64,000 nt of DNA, from assembly GCA_029218425.1 (NCBI GenBank), contig JAQXRH010000072.1:1-64000 (forward strand). Reading direction: 5' to 3'. Each line of letters opens with the position of its first letter. Position 1 is the stretch's first letter. The translations under genes were made by a program, and so were the position numbers. The stretch comes from Bacteroidales bacterium. Its GTDB lineage: Bacteria; Bacteroidota; Bacteroidia; Bacteroidales; Muribaculaceae. Under the pieces are notes generated by a model that worked only from the letters and a program-made list of their open reading frames with translations, was not told the origin of the DNA and did not search any database. Below are positions 9,463 through 17,369 of the stretch, piece after piece.

Positions 9463-10731
9463 CTACTTTTTAAGCAGCCATTCGGTGGCCGGAACAATAT
9501 TTATGGTGCAACCATCCTCCTCGATTGTTCCTTGTTCTTCAAAGGTGACAAGCGTAAGATTATCGCACTTGAGAGCCTTGGATGCGTTCTTCAAACCTCT
9601 AATCTCCCTATTGCGTGTCTTTTCGGCAGAGATATCATACGACACCTGTATTAACTCCAGTACATTGCCATCTTTTGCTATAACAAAATCGACTTGCGAA
9701 GACGCCTCCTTATAGTAGAAAACATCGCAGAATAGCGGCTTATAGCGACGCATAAGCTCGATGCAGATTATATTCTCCAACTTCCAGCCGAGATTTTCCA
9801 ATGAGAAATTATCCTCGCGTTCGGTGACAAATGCAGTGTCCACCACATAGACTTTTTCGTTTCTTACACGATCTTTGCTTTTATATGAGAATTGATTTAC
9901 GCCTACCAATAGAAAAGCCTCTTTAAGGTAGGAATAATAGTTCTCAGCCGTGTGATTTGACACTTCGAATAATTCGCCCACTGTTTTGGCTACAAATTCC
10001 TGGCAATAATTATCGGCAAGATAAGCTGCTATTCTACGCAATGCTTCCACATTTCGGACCTTAAATCGTGTTGCTATGTCATTCTTGATGATGGCGTCCA
10101 GCAATCCGTTGATGTACCCCCTACGATTACTCTCATTGAATAATTCCGGGAATCCACCTTGCAGAAGATATTCATGCAAGGTGCTCTTGCGCGCACCCTT
10201 GGCTTTCGTCGATAGCGAAGTGGTATCTACCTTTTTCATTACGCAATACTCGGAGTAGGAGAAAGGATATAGTTCCACCTTATTATTCCTTCCCGTTAGA
10301 TGGGTGCTCAATTCCTTACTGAGCAATTTGGAATTGGAACCCGTAATGAACAGATGCATTTTCTGGCGAAGCAATCGATTGACAAACAATGGCCAGCCTT
10401 CAACATTCTGTATCTCATCAAGGAACAGGTATTTGAACTCGCCATAAGTCATATATAACGCCTCAAGCAAATGGTCCAAATCACTCGCCTTTATGTCGTT
10501 CATTCGTTCATCATCAAAGTTAACATAGGCAAAGTCGATCCCCTTTCGCTTAAGGAACATTTCGCATAATGTTGATTTCCCGCATCGTCTGACTCCTATC
10601 ACCACCTGAGCTCGATTGCTCATTAAATCAAGCTGCGATTCTTCAGGGCGTGGGCACAGTGCGGAGTAATTATTCGATAGCAACTCCTCCCGTTGGTCCG
10701 CGACAATTGTTAGAAATGTCAGAGTATTCAT
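9463..10731 (-). CDS. AAA ATPase with DUF4143 domain
   Basis: A 422-residue member of the AAA_14/DUF4143 family. Walker A GVRRCGKST is at 46-54, Walker B YLFLDEIQN at 101-108, and the sensor-like ITGSNSKLLSKELSTHLTGR at about 129-148. A C-terminal DUF4143 region follows (about 220-400, with VDFVIAKDGNVLELIQV, a PD-(D/E)xK-like core D-x-ELIQ). These proteins are abundant in Bacteroidales and their role is unresolved; a link to defence or mobile DNA has been suggested. The gene is monocistronic, with four phased repeats across its promoter, which points to tight autoregulation (inference). Nothing in base composition stands out. Confidence 0.88.
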   Translation of the reverse strand: MNTLTFLTIVADQREELLSNNYSALCPRPEESQLDLMSNRAQVVIGVRRCGKSTLCEMFLKRKGIDFAYVNFDDERMNDIKASDLDHLLEALYMTYGEFKYLFLDEIQNVEGWPLFVNRLLRQKMHLFITGSNSKLLSKELSTHLTGRNNKVELYPFSYSEYCVMKKVDTTSLSTKAKGARKSTLHEYLLQGGFPELFNESNRRGYINGLLDAIIKNDIATRFKVRNVEALRRIAAYLADNYCQEFVAKTVGELFEVSNHTAENYYSYLKEAFLLVGVNQFSYKSKDRVRNEKVYVVDTAFVTEREDNFSLENLGWKLENIICIELMRRYKPLFCDVFYYKEASSQVDFVIAKDGNVLELIQVSYDISAEKTRNREIRGLKNASKALKCDNLTLVTFEEQGTIEEDGCTINIVPATEWLLKK

Positions 10732-10750
10732 AATTCAAAATATTTTACCG

Positions 10751-10782
10751 CAAAAATAATTCTATTTCCATAAAACTGCAAA
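10751..10782 (-). promoter_or_regulatory. Promoter of the DUF4143 ATPase gene
   Basis: Minus strand: TTTG (10782-10779), exactly 20 bases, then TATTTTTG (10758-10751). The first copy of the 14-bp repeat (10761-10774) lies wholly within the spacer. Confidence 0.75.
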
Positions 10783-10870
10783 AATTTCTTAATCTATTTC
10801 CATAAATCGGGATTTTTGTCCATTTCTATTTCCATAAAACTGCGAAAATTTGTTAATCTATTTCCATAAA
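10761..10870. repeat. Four 14-bp repeats at exact 32-bp spacing
   Basis: TCTATTTCCATAAA occurs at 10761, 10793, 10825 and 10857, each start 32 bp from the next, close to three helical turns. Units 1 and 3 also share most of the intervening sequence (30 of 32 bases), so the pattern arose from a duplicated 64-bp block. The array begins inside the promoter spacer and extends upstream. It looks like an iteron-type binding array for a regulator, possibly the ATPase itself. Confidence 0.85.
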
Positions 10871-10986
10871 TATCGCTCATGTACGCGTTGATCGCCACGT
10901 TAGAGCTACTTGTGCCTCTTTAGGGTCGCTCGTCGCTATCTTCAAAGGTGGGTCGCAAATGGGGAAGGGTGTGATGAGATCCACAC

Positions 10987-11353
10987 AAGACGCCTCTCCG
11001 AGGCTAATTCAGTGGAAGTCAGACGGCTACCCCAGGCTGAAGCCTGGGGTTAACCACAAAGCCATGTCTCCGACATGGGGCTGCTGGGGCGGGATGTAAA
11101 TCGGCGTCCGCCGGACGCCTGCTGGTGGGGTGATCGAGATCCCCGCACACCTCGCTGCGCTCGGCGTACGGGGCTACTAATAATTGGCGTCCTGCGGCGG
11201 ACGCCCGCGGCAGGGAATGGCTGTGGAGCGGCGGGCGAGGCGCGATGGGCGAGGCTAAAGCCTCTACACAGGGCCAAGGCGGCGGAGGTAAGGTGGTAGC
11301 TATGGGAGAGGGATGGGCGAGGAGCGATGGGCGAGGCTAAAGCCTTTACACAG
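10987..11353 (+). repeat. REP/BIME-like intergenic repeat cluster, copy 1
   Basis: A noncoding stretch made of short hairpins: GCCTC-TCC-GAGGC (near 10991), CCCAGGCTGAAGCCTGGG (near 11033), CCATGTC-TCC-GACATGG (near 11072), a module of about 110 bases from 11091 (GTAAATCGGCGTCC, then CACACCTCGC, then CGTACGGGGCTACTAATAAT), and two copies of GCGAGGCTAAAGCCT(C/T)TACACAG (11249 and 11331). The module and the last element recur at 24.9-25.1 kb, and the hairpins at 23.7 kb. The 116 bases from 10871 to 10986 hold nothing recognisable. Confidence 0.75.
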
Positions 11354-11381
11354 GACCAAGGCGGCGGAGGTAAGGTGGCGG

Positions 11382-12026
11382 TTATGGGAGGGTGATGGTG
11401 GGGATGTCGAGCCATTGGGCGGTGGGGAAGTGGGCGGCGACGTAGTGTTTGATGTAGTCGCGGGTCTCGGGCGCAATGACGGGGTCGGTGTCGAAATGCG
11501 TGTTGTAGAGCAGGTAACGGAGGTTGAGGGCTCTGCGTTCAATTGCTTCCAAGGCGAGGAGCGTGTGGGAAATGGAACCGAGTTTGGCGTTGGTGACTAA
11601 TGCCACGTCGAGATGGTTGTCGACGATGTAGTCGACGGTGAGGTAGGAGTCGGTAAGCGGGACCATTAATCCGCCGGCGCCTTCCACAAGGAGTGTGTCG
11701 TAGCGTTGTTCGAGTTTGTGGCGGGCAGCGTCGATAGTGTTGATGTCGACCTTTCTGCCGTCGACTTTGGCGGCGAGGTGGGGCGATGAGGGGTAGGTGA
11801 AAATCATTGGGGCGGTAAGGTCGTATTCCTCTTTGGCGATGTCGCGGTGCATGATGCGGCGGTGAAGTTCAATGTCCTCCGAACGGCCTTCGTTGCCGGT
11901 CTGCACAAATTTTTGTGTCATCACAGTGCGCCCTGTTTCGGCGATATGGTTGGCGAGCCAGCCGGTAGCATACGATTTGCCGGCGTCGGTGTCAATGCCG
12001 GTGACAAAGATAGTTTCTTTATCCAT
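11382..12026 (-). CDS. bioD: Dethiobiotin synthetase
   Basis: Closes the ureido ring of dethiobiotin from DAPA, CO2 and ATP, the step before biotin synthase. The 214 residues begin with the P-loop GIDTDAGKS (10-18) and contain the substrate region QKFVQTGNEG and the loop LVEGAGGLMVPL, all standard for BioD. The start overlaps the bioGC stop by 8 bases, so translation is coupled. bioA, bioB and bioF are not in the window. Confidence 0.96.
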   Translation of the reverse strand: MDKETIFVTGIDTDAGKSYATGWLANHIAETGRTVMTQKFVQTGNEGRSEDIELHRRIMHRDIAKEEYDLTAPMIFTYPSSPHLAAKVDGRKVDINTIDAARHKLEQRYDTLLVEGAGGLMVPLTDSYLTVDYIVDNHLDVALVTNAKLGSISHTLLALEAIERRALNLRYLLYNTHFDTDPVIAPETRDYIKHYVAAHFPTAQWLDIPTITLP

Positions 12027-13443
12027 GTTTTCTGATTGTTATAAATCGAGTGTTGAACGTCAGCAGGGCCGTGCCGTTGTCGGTGGTGAGCAGGCGCATG
12101 AGTCGGCGGGTGTCGGCTATCGACATAGCGGTGCGAGCCAAGGAGTTGACCCCGGTGGCGCGCATGTGGGCGAGGGCGGCTGATGCTGAGTCGAATGTCA
12201 AATCAAATTGTCGGCTGAGCGATTGGTAGTCGGCATCCTTAAGCGAGTCGAGCACGTCGTCGACCTGTGGGTAGTGCATGGCGGAGGCTGCGGGAAGTTG
12301 CGCCAATTGCGGTATGGTGCCGTCGATATAGCAAGAAATGTAGGCGGTGCCCCCGGGACGGAGTATGCGCACTATCTCGCTGATGGCGCGACGCGGGGAG
12401 TTGAACCATTGTATTGTGGATGATGAGAATACCATGTCGAATGACGCGTCGAGCGTTTGGCGCAACGCTATCTCGGCATCGCATGAACTGATATTTATGC
12501 TATTTCCGTTTACCGGCGATATGGTGGCCGGAGTGAGGTCCCAGAGAGTGACGGCGCTTGAGGATAGTTGCGGTAGGTACATCTTGGTGAGGACACCTGT
12601 GCCGCTACCTATTTCAAGTGCCGCAATGTCACGGGTAGGGAGATTGGTGGCGCATGAGAGCAGCGTTTGAGCTACTTTGCGTTGCACCTCGGCTTCACGT
12701 TCGTAGGATGACGCTGCCGATGCAAATCGTCCGCCCACCAAATCCTTGTCGACGAAGGCATCGCCAATCAGCCGGGCAAAATCAATAGCGTGGTTGCCGT
12801 CTTTTATTACTCGGATGCGAGGTGCGGCATCGGCCCATGCTTGCTGCATATTGGCGAACGGGAAAATAAGGTCGTTGTCCGAAAGGTATATCTCGTCCCA
12901 ATTGGAGGCGTTGATGGGTGCATCGTTGGCGGTGATCCGGGCTCGCACGGCAAGCAGTTCGTCGCGCAGTTCGTCAACCGAGCGTTGTGGAAGTGAGGGC
13001 ATCAGGGCGTCCATGCCCGCTTGACCGCCACAAATACGGCGGTAGAACTTCAAAAGGCTTCGTTGGTCGGGGAGTAGTGCGGTAAGGTCGTAGATGCGAG
13101 GCGGGATGCCGTAGGTGTCGTCGATGGGACGCAATGTGCCGTTAACGGCGATACAGCGGGTGAAGGGCCGCTCGGGATGTAGGGCGATAAATCGGTCGGC
13201 GTGCCACACTCCCAGCGACCATGCCAGCACGCATATCTCATCGTAGCCTTCAATGGCTCGCAGGTCGAAATCGTCGGAGCGGTAATCGTAGACAACGAGA
13301 ATGTCGTAGCCCGGTTTTGACAGCCCGGCAAAGAGGGTATGGTCAACACCCCAGCCTGCGAAAAAGAGGATGAGGCGCCGGTAGCCGGAGCCTGTGTCGT
13401 GCGTCGCCGCACTATCAGTATGCTGTATAAACCACTGTTGCAT
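12019..13443 (-). CDS. BioG-BioC fusion: pimeloyl-ACP methyl ester esterase / malonyl-ACP O-methyltransferase
   Basis: One 474-residue protein with both enzymes that start and end pimelate synthesis for biotin. Residues 1-225 are BioG-like (DUF452): FAGWGVD (29-34), nucleophile Ser76 in AWSLGVW, an acidic residue in LSDNDLIFP (about 189-191) and His218 in GNHAIDF. From about residue 235 comes BioC: FASAASSYEREAEVQRKVA, SAM-binding ALEIGSGTG (275-283), FSSSTIQWF and VRILRPGG. BioC methylates malonyl-ACP so that fatty-acid synthesis can elongate it; BioG removes the methyl ester after two cycles. Fusing the two puts methylation and demethylation on one chain. It overlaps bioD by 8 bases and is first in the operon, divergent from the GH38 gene. 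Confidence 0.94.
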   Translation of the reverse strand: MQQWFIQHTDSAATHDTGSGYRRLILFFAGWGVDHTLFAGLSKPGYDILVVYDYRSDDFDLRAIEGYDEICVLAWSLGVWHADRFIALHPERPFTRCIAVNGTLRPIDDTYGIPPRIYDLTALLPDQRSLLKFYRRICGGQAGMDALMPSLPQRSVDELRDELLAVRARITANDAPINASNWDEIYLSDNDLIFPFANMQQAWADAAPRIRVIKDGNHAIDFARLIGDAFVDKDLVGGRFASAASSYEREAEVQRKVAQTLLSCATNLPTRDIAALEIGSGTGVLTKMYLPQLSSSAVTLWDLTPATISPVNGNSINISSCDAEIALRQTLDASFDMVFSSSTIQWFNSPRRAISEIVRILRPGGTAYISCYIDGTIPQLAQLPAASAMHYPQVDDVLDSLKDADYQSLSRQFDLTFDSASAALAHMRATGVNSLARTAMSIADTRRLMRLLTTDNGTALLTFNTRFITIRKHG

Positions 13444-13498
13444 AACTACTTACATTGCGATGTGCCGTTATGAAGTAGCCGCTATCGCAAATTTCGGT

Positions 13499-13538
13499 GC
13501 AAAGTTACATAAAAATCTGTTTTCTTATGTAACTTTGC
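13499..13538. promoter_or_regulatory. Divergent promoter pair in a 14-bp-arm palindrome
   Basis: GCAAAGTTACATAA (13499-13512) and TTATGTAACTTTGC (13525-13538) form a perfect inverted repeat with a 12-base centre. Each arm contains a TAACTTTG -7 box: minus strand (13507-13500) for bioGC-bioD and plus strand (13530-13537) for the GH38 gene. The arms extend beyond the promoter consensus, so a dimeric regulator such as BirA is possible; neither -33 region is good. Confidence 0.6.
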
Positions 13539-13580
13539 GACATGAAGTAAACGATACAAACCTAGCAAAAAAAATCAACG

Positions 13581-16481
13581 ATGCGAAAAATAACAGGTGT
13601 GTTAGTATTCATAGCATTGGCTATGGGGGGATGGGTAAATAATATAATTGCGCAAAATATTGAAAGCATAAAGGGAACTGTAACATCGGCTATCTACCGC
13701 ACTGCCGATGGCGCTCGGCAATGCGTTGACGTGACGATTAGCAATACCGGTAAAGGTGGTAAGGGCACAGTGAAATTAGGTGAATATACCCGTAAGGTGA
13801 CACTTTCGCCGGGGAGCAATACGGTGAGTTTTATGATACCGCCGGTTGAGGTCGCCACCGATATGGCAGTCAGCGTCACTGCCGGAAACTCAACTGCTGC
13901 CGGGAGCATCAGCGTTGCGCCGGTGCGCCGATGGCAGGTCAACTTGGTGCAACATACCCACACCGACATAGGCTATACACGGTCGCAGATGGAAATACTT
14001 GCCGAGCAATCACGTTATATCGACTTTGCCTTGGACTATTGCGATGCTACCGATGATTATCCCGACGACGCTAAGTTTAAATGGACGTGCGAAGTGTCGT
14101 GGCCGGTAAAAGAGTATCTCAAGAACCGACCTGCCGACCGCATAGAGCGATTGCGCCGGCGTGTCATGGAAGGGCGTATCGAACTGACGGGAATGTATCT
14201 CAACTTCGACGAGTTGCCCGACGAGCAGACGTTGGCGGCATCGCTTGCGCCATTGGCTACTTTTAGAGAGCAAGGCTTGCCATGCACCGTGGCGATGCAG
14301 GACGATGTCAACGGCATAGGGTGGTGCTTTGCCGACTATTTTGCCGATGCCGGTATCAAGTATCTCAATATGGGTACGCATGGCCATAGGGCTTTGATAT
14401 GTTTTGACCTCCCCACGGTGTTTCGCTGGGAGTCGCCTTCCGGCAAACAGATACTTGCTTTCCGTGGCGAGCATTACCATCTGGGCAATCACTTAGGCGT
14501 TGCCACCGACGATTTTGAGACATTCGAACAGCGTATGCTGGACTATCTTGACCAACTCGCCGCGAAGGATTACCCATTCGACATCATAGCCATCCAATAC
14601 TCCGGGTATCTTACCGACAATGCGCCACCGGCGACAAAAAGTTGTGACAACATACGCCGCTGGAACGAAAAATATGTGTGGCCACGGTTGCATAGTGCCA
14701 CGGCAAGCGAGTTTTTCAAAACCGTAGAAACCGACTATGCCGACAAACTGACGACCATACGCGGAGCATGGCCCGACTGGTGGACCGACGGATTTGCATC
14801 GGGAGCGAGAGAGGCAGCCGTGACTCGTGCCACGCAATCGGCTATAATAGCCAATCAGGGTGCACTTTCTATGGCAGCGATGCATGGAGCGGCATTGCCC
14901 GCTGATGTATGCCGTGAGGTCAGGGAGGTTAACGACGCATTGCTGTTCTACGGCGAACACACCTTCGGCCACAGCGAGTCGGTGCGCAATCCCTACGGAT
15001 TGGAGACATGGGAGCAACGGTCGTTGAAGCAATCGTATGCTTGGGAGGCTTATCGTCATGCAAGTCTATTGGGCGAAGTAGCCATGGGGCAATTGCAAGA
15101 TTTCGTGCCAAGAGCATCGCAACCGGCGATAGCGGTGTTTAATACCCAAAACCGGCCATACACCGGTACGGCGAGGATATATATCGACCATCAGATGTTG
15201 CCCTTGGACCACGACTTTTCAATCGTTGATAATCAAGGGAATGCCATAGCGGCACAGCCTGGTGAAAACCGTTCGGACGGCACATATTGGACGCTCTACG
15301 TCAGTGATGTCCCCGCCATAGGGCAAGCACGTTATATCATTAAGGTCGGCGATAAAAAAGAAGCGACAGTTTCCGATATGTCGCACCCAGACCTCGGCGC
15401 GTCGACGGTGAGCAATCAATGGTATGACATACAGTTCGACCCTCAGCGTGGCACTATAAGCAGGCTCTACGACCGCGACTTGGGTAAAGAATTGCTTACT
15501 GCCGATGCTCAGTGGCAGTTCGGCGAATTTATCTATGAGACCATAGATAGCCGTCACACCATGGAGCAATATCGCCGTCCGCAGTGTCGGCGCATGGCTC
15601 TCGAGAAAATGCGTTTTGAAGGGTGCCGTAGCGGAGCCATTTGGGATAGCTACACCTTTGTAGCCGAGACACCGGCAGGCCGTGATGCCGACAATCTGCG
15701 CATAGAGTATCGCGTCTACAACGTGGAGAAGAAAATCGAGGTGTTGTATCGGCTTCGCAAGAAAGCCAATGCCGACCCCGAGAGCATCTACGTGTCATTC
15801 CCTATCGAGGTGGAGGATGGTCGACTTATGGTAGATGTGCCTGGCGGAACGATAGAGGCAGGCGTGGAGCAAATACCCGGCTCGTCGTGCGACTGGTACA
15901 CGGTACAGAATTTTGCCGCGGCATGCAATGATAGCATGCAGGTGGTAGTGGTGTCGCCCGAGATACCGCTGATGCAACTTGGCGCCATCAACCTCGGCCG
16001 ATATGAGGCAGGGGCACGTCCGCAGTCCACCAACATTTATTCGTGGCCGATGAACAATTATTGGACCACCAATTTCAATGCCGACCAGATGGGCGAGATG
16101 GAGTGGCGCTATTATGTGACCTCCACGGCTGATGCATCGGCGGAGTATGCAACGTCGACGGCGTGGAACGAGCGTAACAAACCGTTATGCCGTGTATTGC
16201 CGGCGGCAGTATCAGGCGGAGTGGCAAATTATGACCCGCAGAGCATCGTGGAGGTCGGTCCCGCCAATTTGCTGTTGGTGAATATGACGCCGGTAGAAGG
16301 CGAAAATGCCGTGATGATGCAACTGCGCGAGATTGCAGGACGCACCACCGACTTTAAGGCAACGTCCTCGGTGGTGGATATCAGTCAACTGACCGTATGC
16401 GATGTGACCGGAGCACCGCTCCCCTTAGGCTCGTTGCAATTTGCCCCCCGGGAGACAAAATTCATCAAGATGAGTTGGTAA
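13581..16481 (+). CDS. Secreted glycoside hydrolase, GH38 alpha-mannosidase-like
   Basis: A 966-residue exported enzyme with signal peptide MRKITGVLVFIALAMGGWVNNIIAQN. After a beta-sandwich of about 100 residues comes the GH38-type catalytic domain, with metal-binding HTHTDIGYT (about 128-136), the CEVSWPV strand, and MQDDVNGIGWCFADYFADAGIKYLNMG, where the Asp pair is the likely nucleophile region. The C-terminal half is beta-rich and ends without a sorting motif. GH38 enzymes cleave alpha-mannosides, often from N-glycans or fungal mannan. It may act with the GH92 enzyme encoded at 54.5 kb. It stands alone, without SusC/SusD neighbours. Exact linkage specificity cannot be read from sequence. 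Confidence 0.82.
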   Translation: MRKITGVLVFIALAMGGWVNNIIAQNIESIKGTVTSAIYRTADGARQCVDVTISNTGKGGKGTVKLGEYTRKVTLSPGSNTVSFMIPPVEVATDMAVSVTAGNSTAAGSISVAPVRRWQVNLVQHTHTDIGYTRSQMEILAEQSRYIDFALDYCDATDDYPDDAKFKWTCEVSWPVKEYLKNRPADRIERLRRRVMEGRIELTGMYLNFDELPDEQTLAASLAPLATFREQGLPCTVAMQDDVNGIGWCFADYFADAGIKYLNMGTHGHRALICFDLPTVFRWESPSGKQILAFRGEHYHLGNHLGVATDDFETFEQRMLDYLDQLAAKDYPFDIIAIQYSGYLTDNAPPATKSCDNIRRWNEKYVWPRLHSATASEFFKTVETDYADKLTTIRGAWPDWWTDGFASGAREAAVTRATQSAIIANQGALSMAAMHGAALPADVCREVREVNDALLFYGEHTFGHSESVRNPYGLETWEQRSLKQSYAWEAYRHASLLGEVAMGQLQDFVPRASQPAIAVFNTQNRPYTGTARIYIDHQMLPLDHDFSIVDNQGNAIAAQPGENRSDGTYWTLYVSDVPAIGQARYIIKVGDKKEATVSDMSHPDLGASTVSNQWYDIQFDPQRGTISRLYDRDLGKELLTADAQWQFGEFIYETIDSRHTMEQYRRPQCRRMALEKMRFEGCRSGAIWDSYTFVAETPAGRDADNLRIEYRVYNVEKKIEVLYRLRKKANADPESIYVSFPIEVEDGRLMVDVPGGTIEAGVEQIPGSSCDWYTVQNFAAACNDSMQVVVVSPEIPLMQLGAINLGRYEAGARPQSTNIYSWPMNNYWTTNFNADQMGEMEWRYYVTSTADASAEYATSTAWNERNKPLCRVLPAAVSGGVANYDPQSIVEVGPANLLLVNMTPVEGENAVMMQLREIAGRTTDFKATSSVVDISQLTVCDVTGAPLPLGSLQFAPRETKFIKMSW

Positions 16482-17021
16482 AATGAATGGATTGAGAATA
16501 GAAGTATCATTGACTGCTTCCCGGCGCTGAACAGAGGTAAAGACTCGCTCAAGGGTATACGGCTATTGCTTTGTTATCTTAGCAAATGCCAATGGCAGAT
16601 TTGTGTACGACTGATTATCGCCACACACTTTTGCACGTTCCATTGATTTTTGGACGTGCACCGAATACGCCATTGCGATAAGACCGCTGAAAAGAATAAA
16701 TCTTGTTCAGCCCATTTAAATCCGTGAGAGAATAGAGCGAAGTGTTTCCGGTTTCGTCTTTTTCGGTAAACCACACGCAATTCTTCACAATATCAACTTG
16801 ACATAGCCTCTTGAGTATAATCTCCATTCCGGCGAAATCTCAGCCATATTTATTTTGATATTGGGGCTTATAGGACTGAAACTTTTTTATCCTGTAGATT
16901 CCAAAACGAAGTGCAACGTTTCTGAGCGAGAATCAAACTTCCTCTCTTTCTCTGGAGGGGGATGCCCGAGCGGCGGGGGCGGCCTAAACCGCACCCAAGA
17001 ACGGACAGAATAGTGTATAGT
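16482..17021. other. Gene-poor intergenic stretch
   Basis: Between the GH38 gene and the small-RNA candidate. Two overlapping minus-strand reading frames of 68-70 codons (16574-16827) have no recognisable domain and no promoter box, and are probably not genes; they could be a decayed remnant. A GC-rich island near 16960-17000 looks loosely like part of a tRNA but does not fold as one. Confidence 0.4.
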
Positions 17022-17024
17022 GGC

Positions 17025-17106
17025 AATACAAAAAAATAAAAAAGGAGACCGAAGTCTCCCTAAGATTAATTAATTTTGTATTGCTATGTACAAACAATTA
17101 ACCCTG
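17025..17106 (-). ncRNA. Candidate small RNA with UUCG-capped terminator
   Basis: A minus-strand promoter (TTTG at 17139-17136, 18 bases, TACCTTTG at 17117-17110) is followed within about 50 bases by GGAGAC-TTCG-GTCTCC (17059-17044) and then TTTTTTATTTTTTT. This predicts a free-standing transcript of about 80 bases with no open reading frame of note. An outer repeat, GCAATACAAAA (from 17023) and TTTTGTATTGC (near 17080-17091), brackets the hairpin. It is also possible that the hairpin is simply the terminator of a neighbouring transcript. Confidence 0.45.
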
Positions 17107-17145
17107 GCACAAAGGTACACAATTTCTACAATGTACAAAAATAAA

Positions 17146-17161
17146 TTTCCATATATGGAAA
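17146..17161. other. 16-bp perfect palindrome
   Basis: TTTCCATATATGGAAA lies just upstream of the small-RNA promoter (its -33 ends at 17139). It could be an operator for that promoter; no other context is visible. Confidence 0.4.
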
Positions 17162-17176
17162 CTTATGCGGTGAAAA

Positions 17177-17238
17177 TTTAATACCCATAAATATAGGGCG
17201 GCTTCCGAGGGGAGGCCGCCCTAATTATAGGTATTAAA
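17177..17238 (-). terminator. Extended hairpin behind the ROK kinase gene
   Basis: Outer arms TTTAATACC (17177-17185) and GGTATTAAA (17230-17238) and inner arms AGGGCGGC (17195-17202) and GCCGCCCT (17215-17222) make one long imperfect stem about 130 bases past the ROK stop codon. The 130 bases between hold no recognisable gene. Confidence 0.65.
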
Positions 17239-17369
17239 TGTGTTGCGTATCTGATTAATATTGAGAACTGCTCCGGGTGGGTGAACCGATTTGAACCGGT
17301 CGGACTTGTTAGAGAGACTTGCTTATTAATGGGTCACGCTTGTGGGAGCGAGTTACGTATAATGGCGGA

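Noticed and set aside
10761..10870. Regularly spaced repeats resembling a tiny CRISPR array
   Set aside because: Repeat units are only 14 bp, the intervening sequences are themselves partly repeated (units 1 and 3), the array overlaps a promoter, and no cas genes are present.
16574..16827. Two overlapping minus-strand frames of about 70 codons in the spacer after the GH38 gene
   Set aside because: No recognised family, no promoter box or start context; mentioned only as possible decay products.
16955..17000. GC-rich block reading like the 5' half of a Leu/Ser tRNA
   Set aside because: No cloverleaf can be completed downstream and there is no T-arm.
17262..17350. tRNA-like words (ATTTGAACC) on the minus strand next to the ROK kinase gene
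   Set aside because: The would-be T-stem has two mismatches in five pairs and no acceptor or anticodon stem can be formed.
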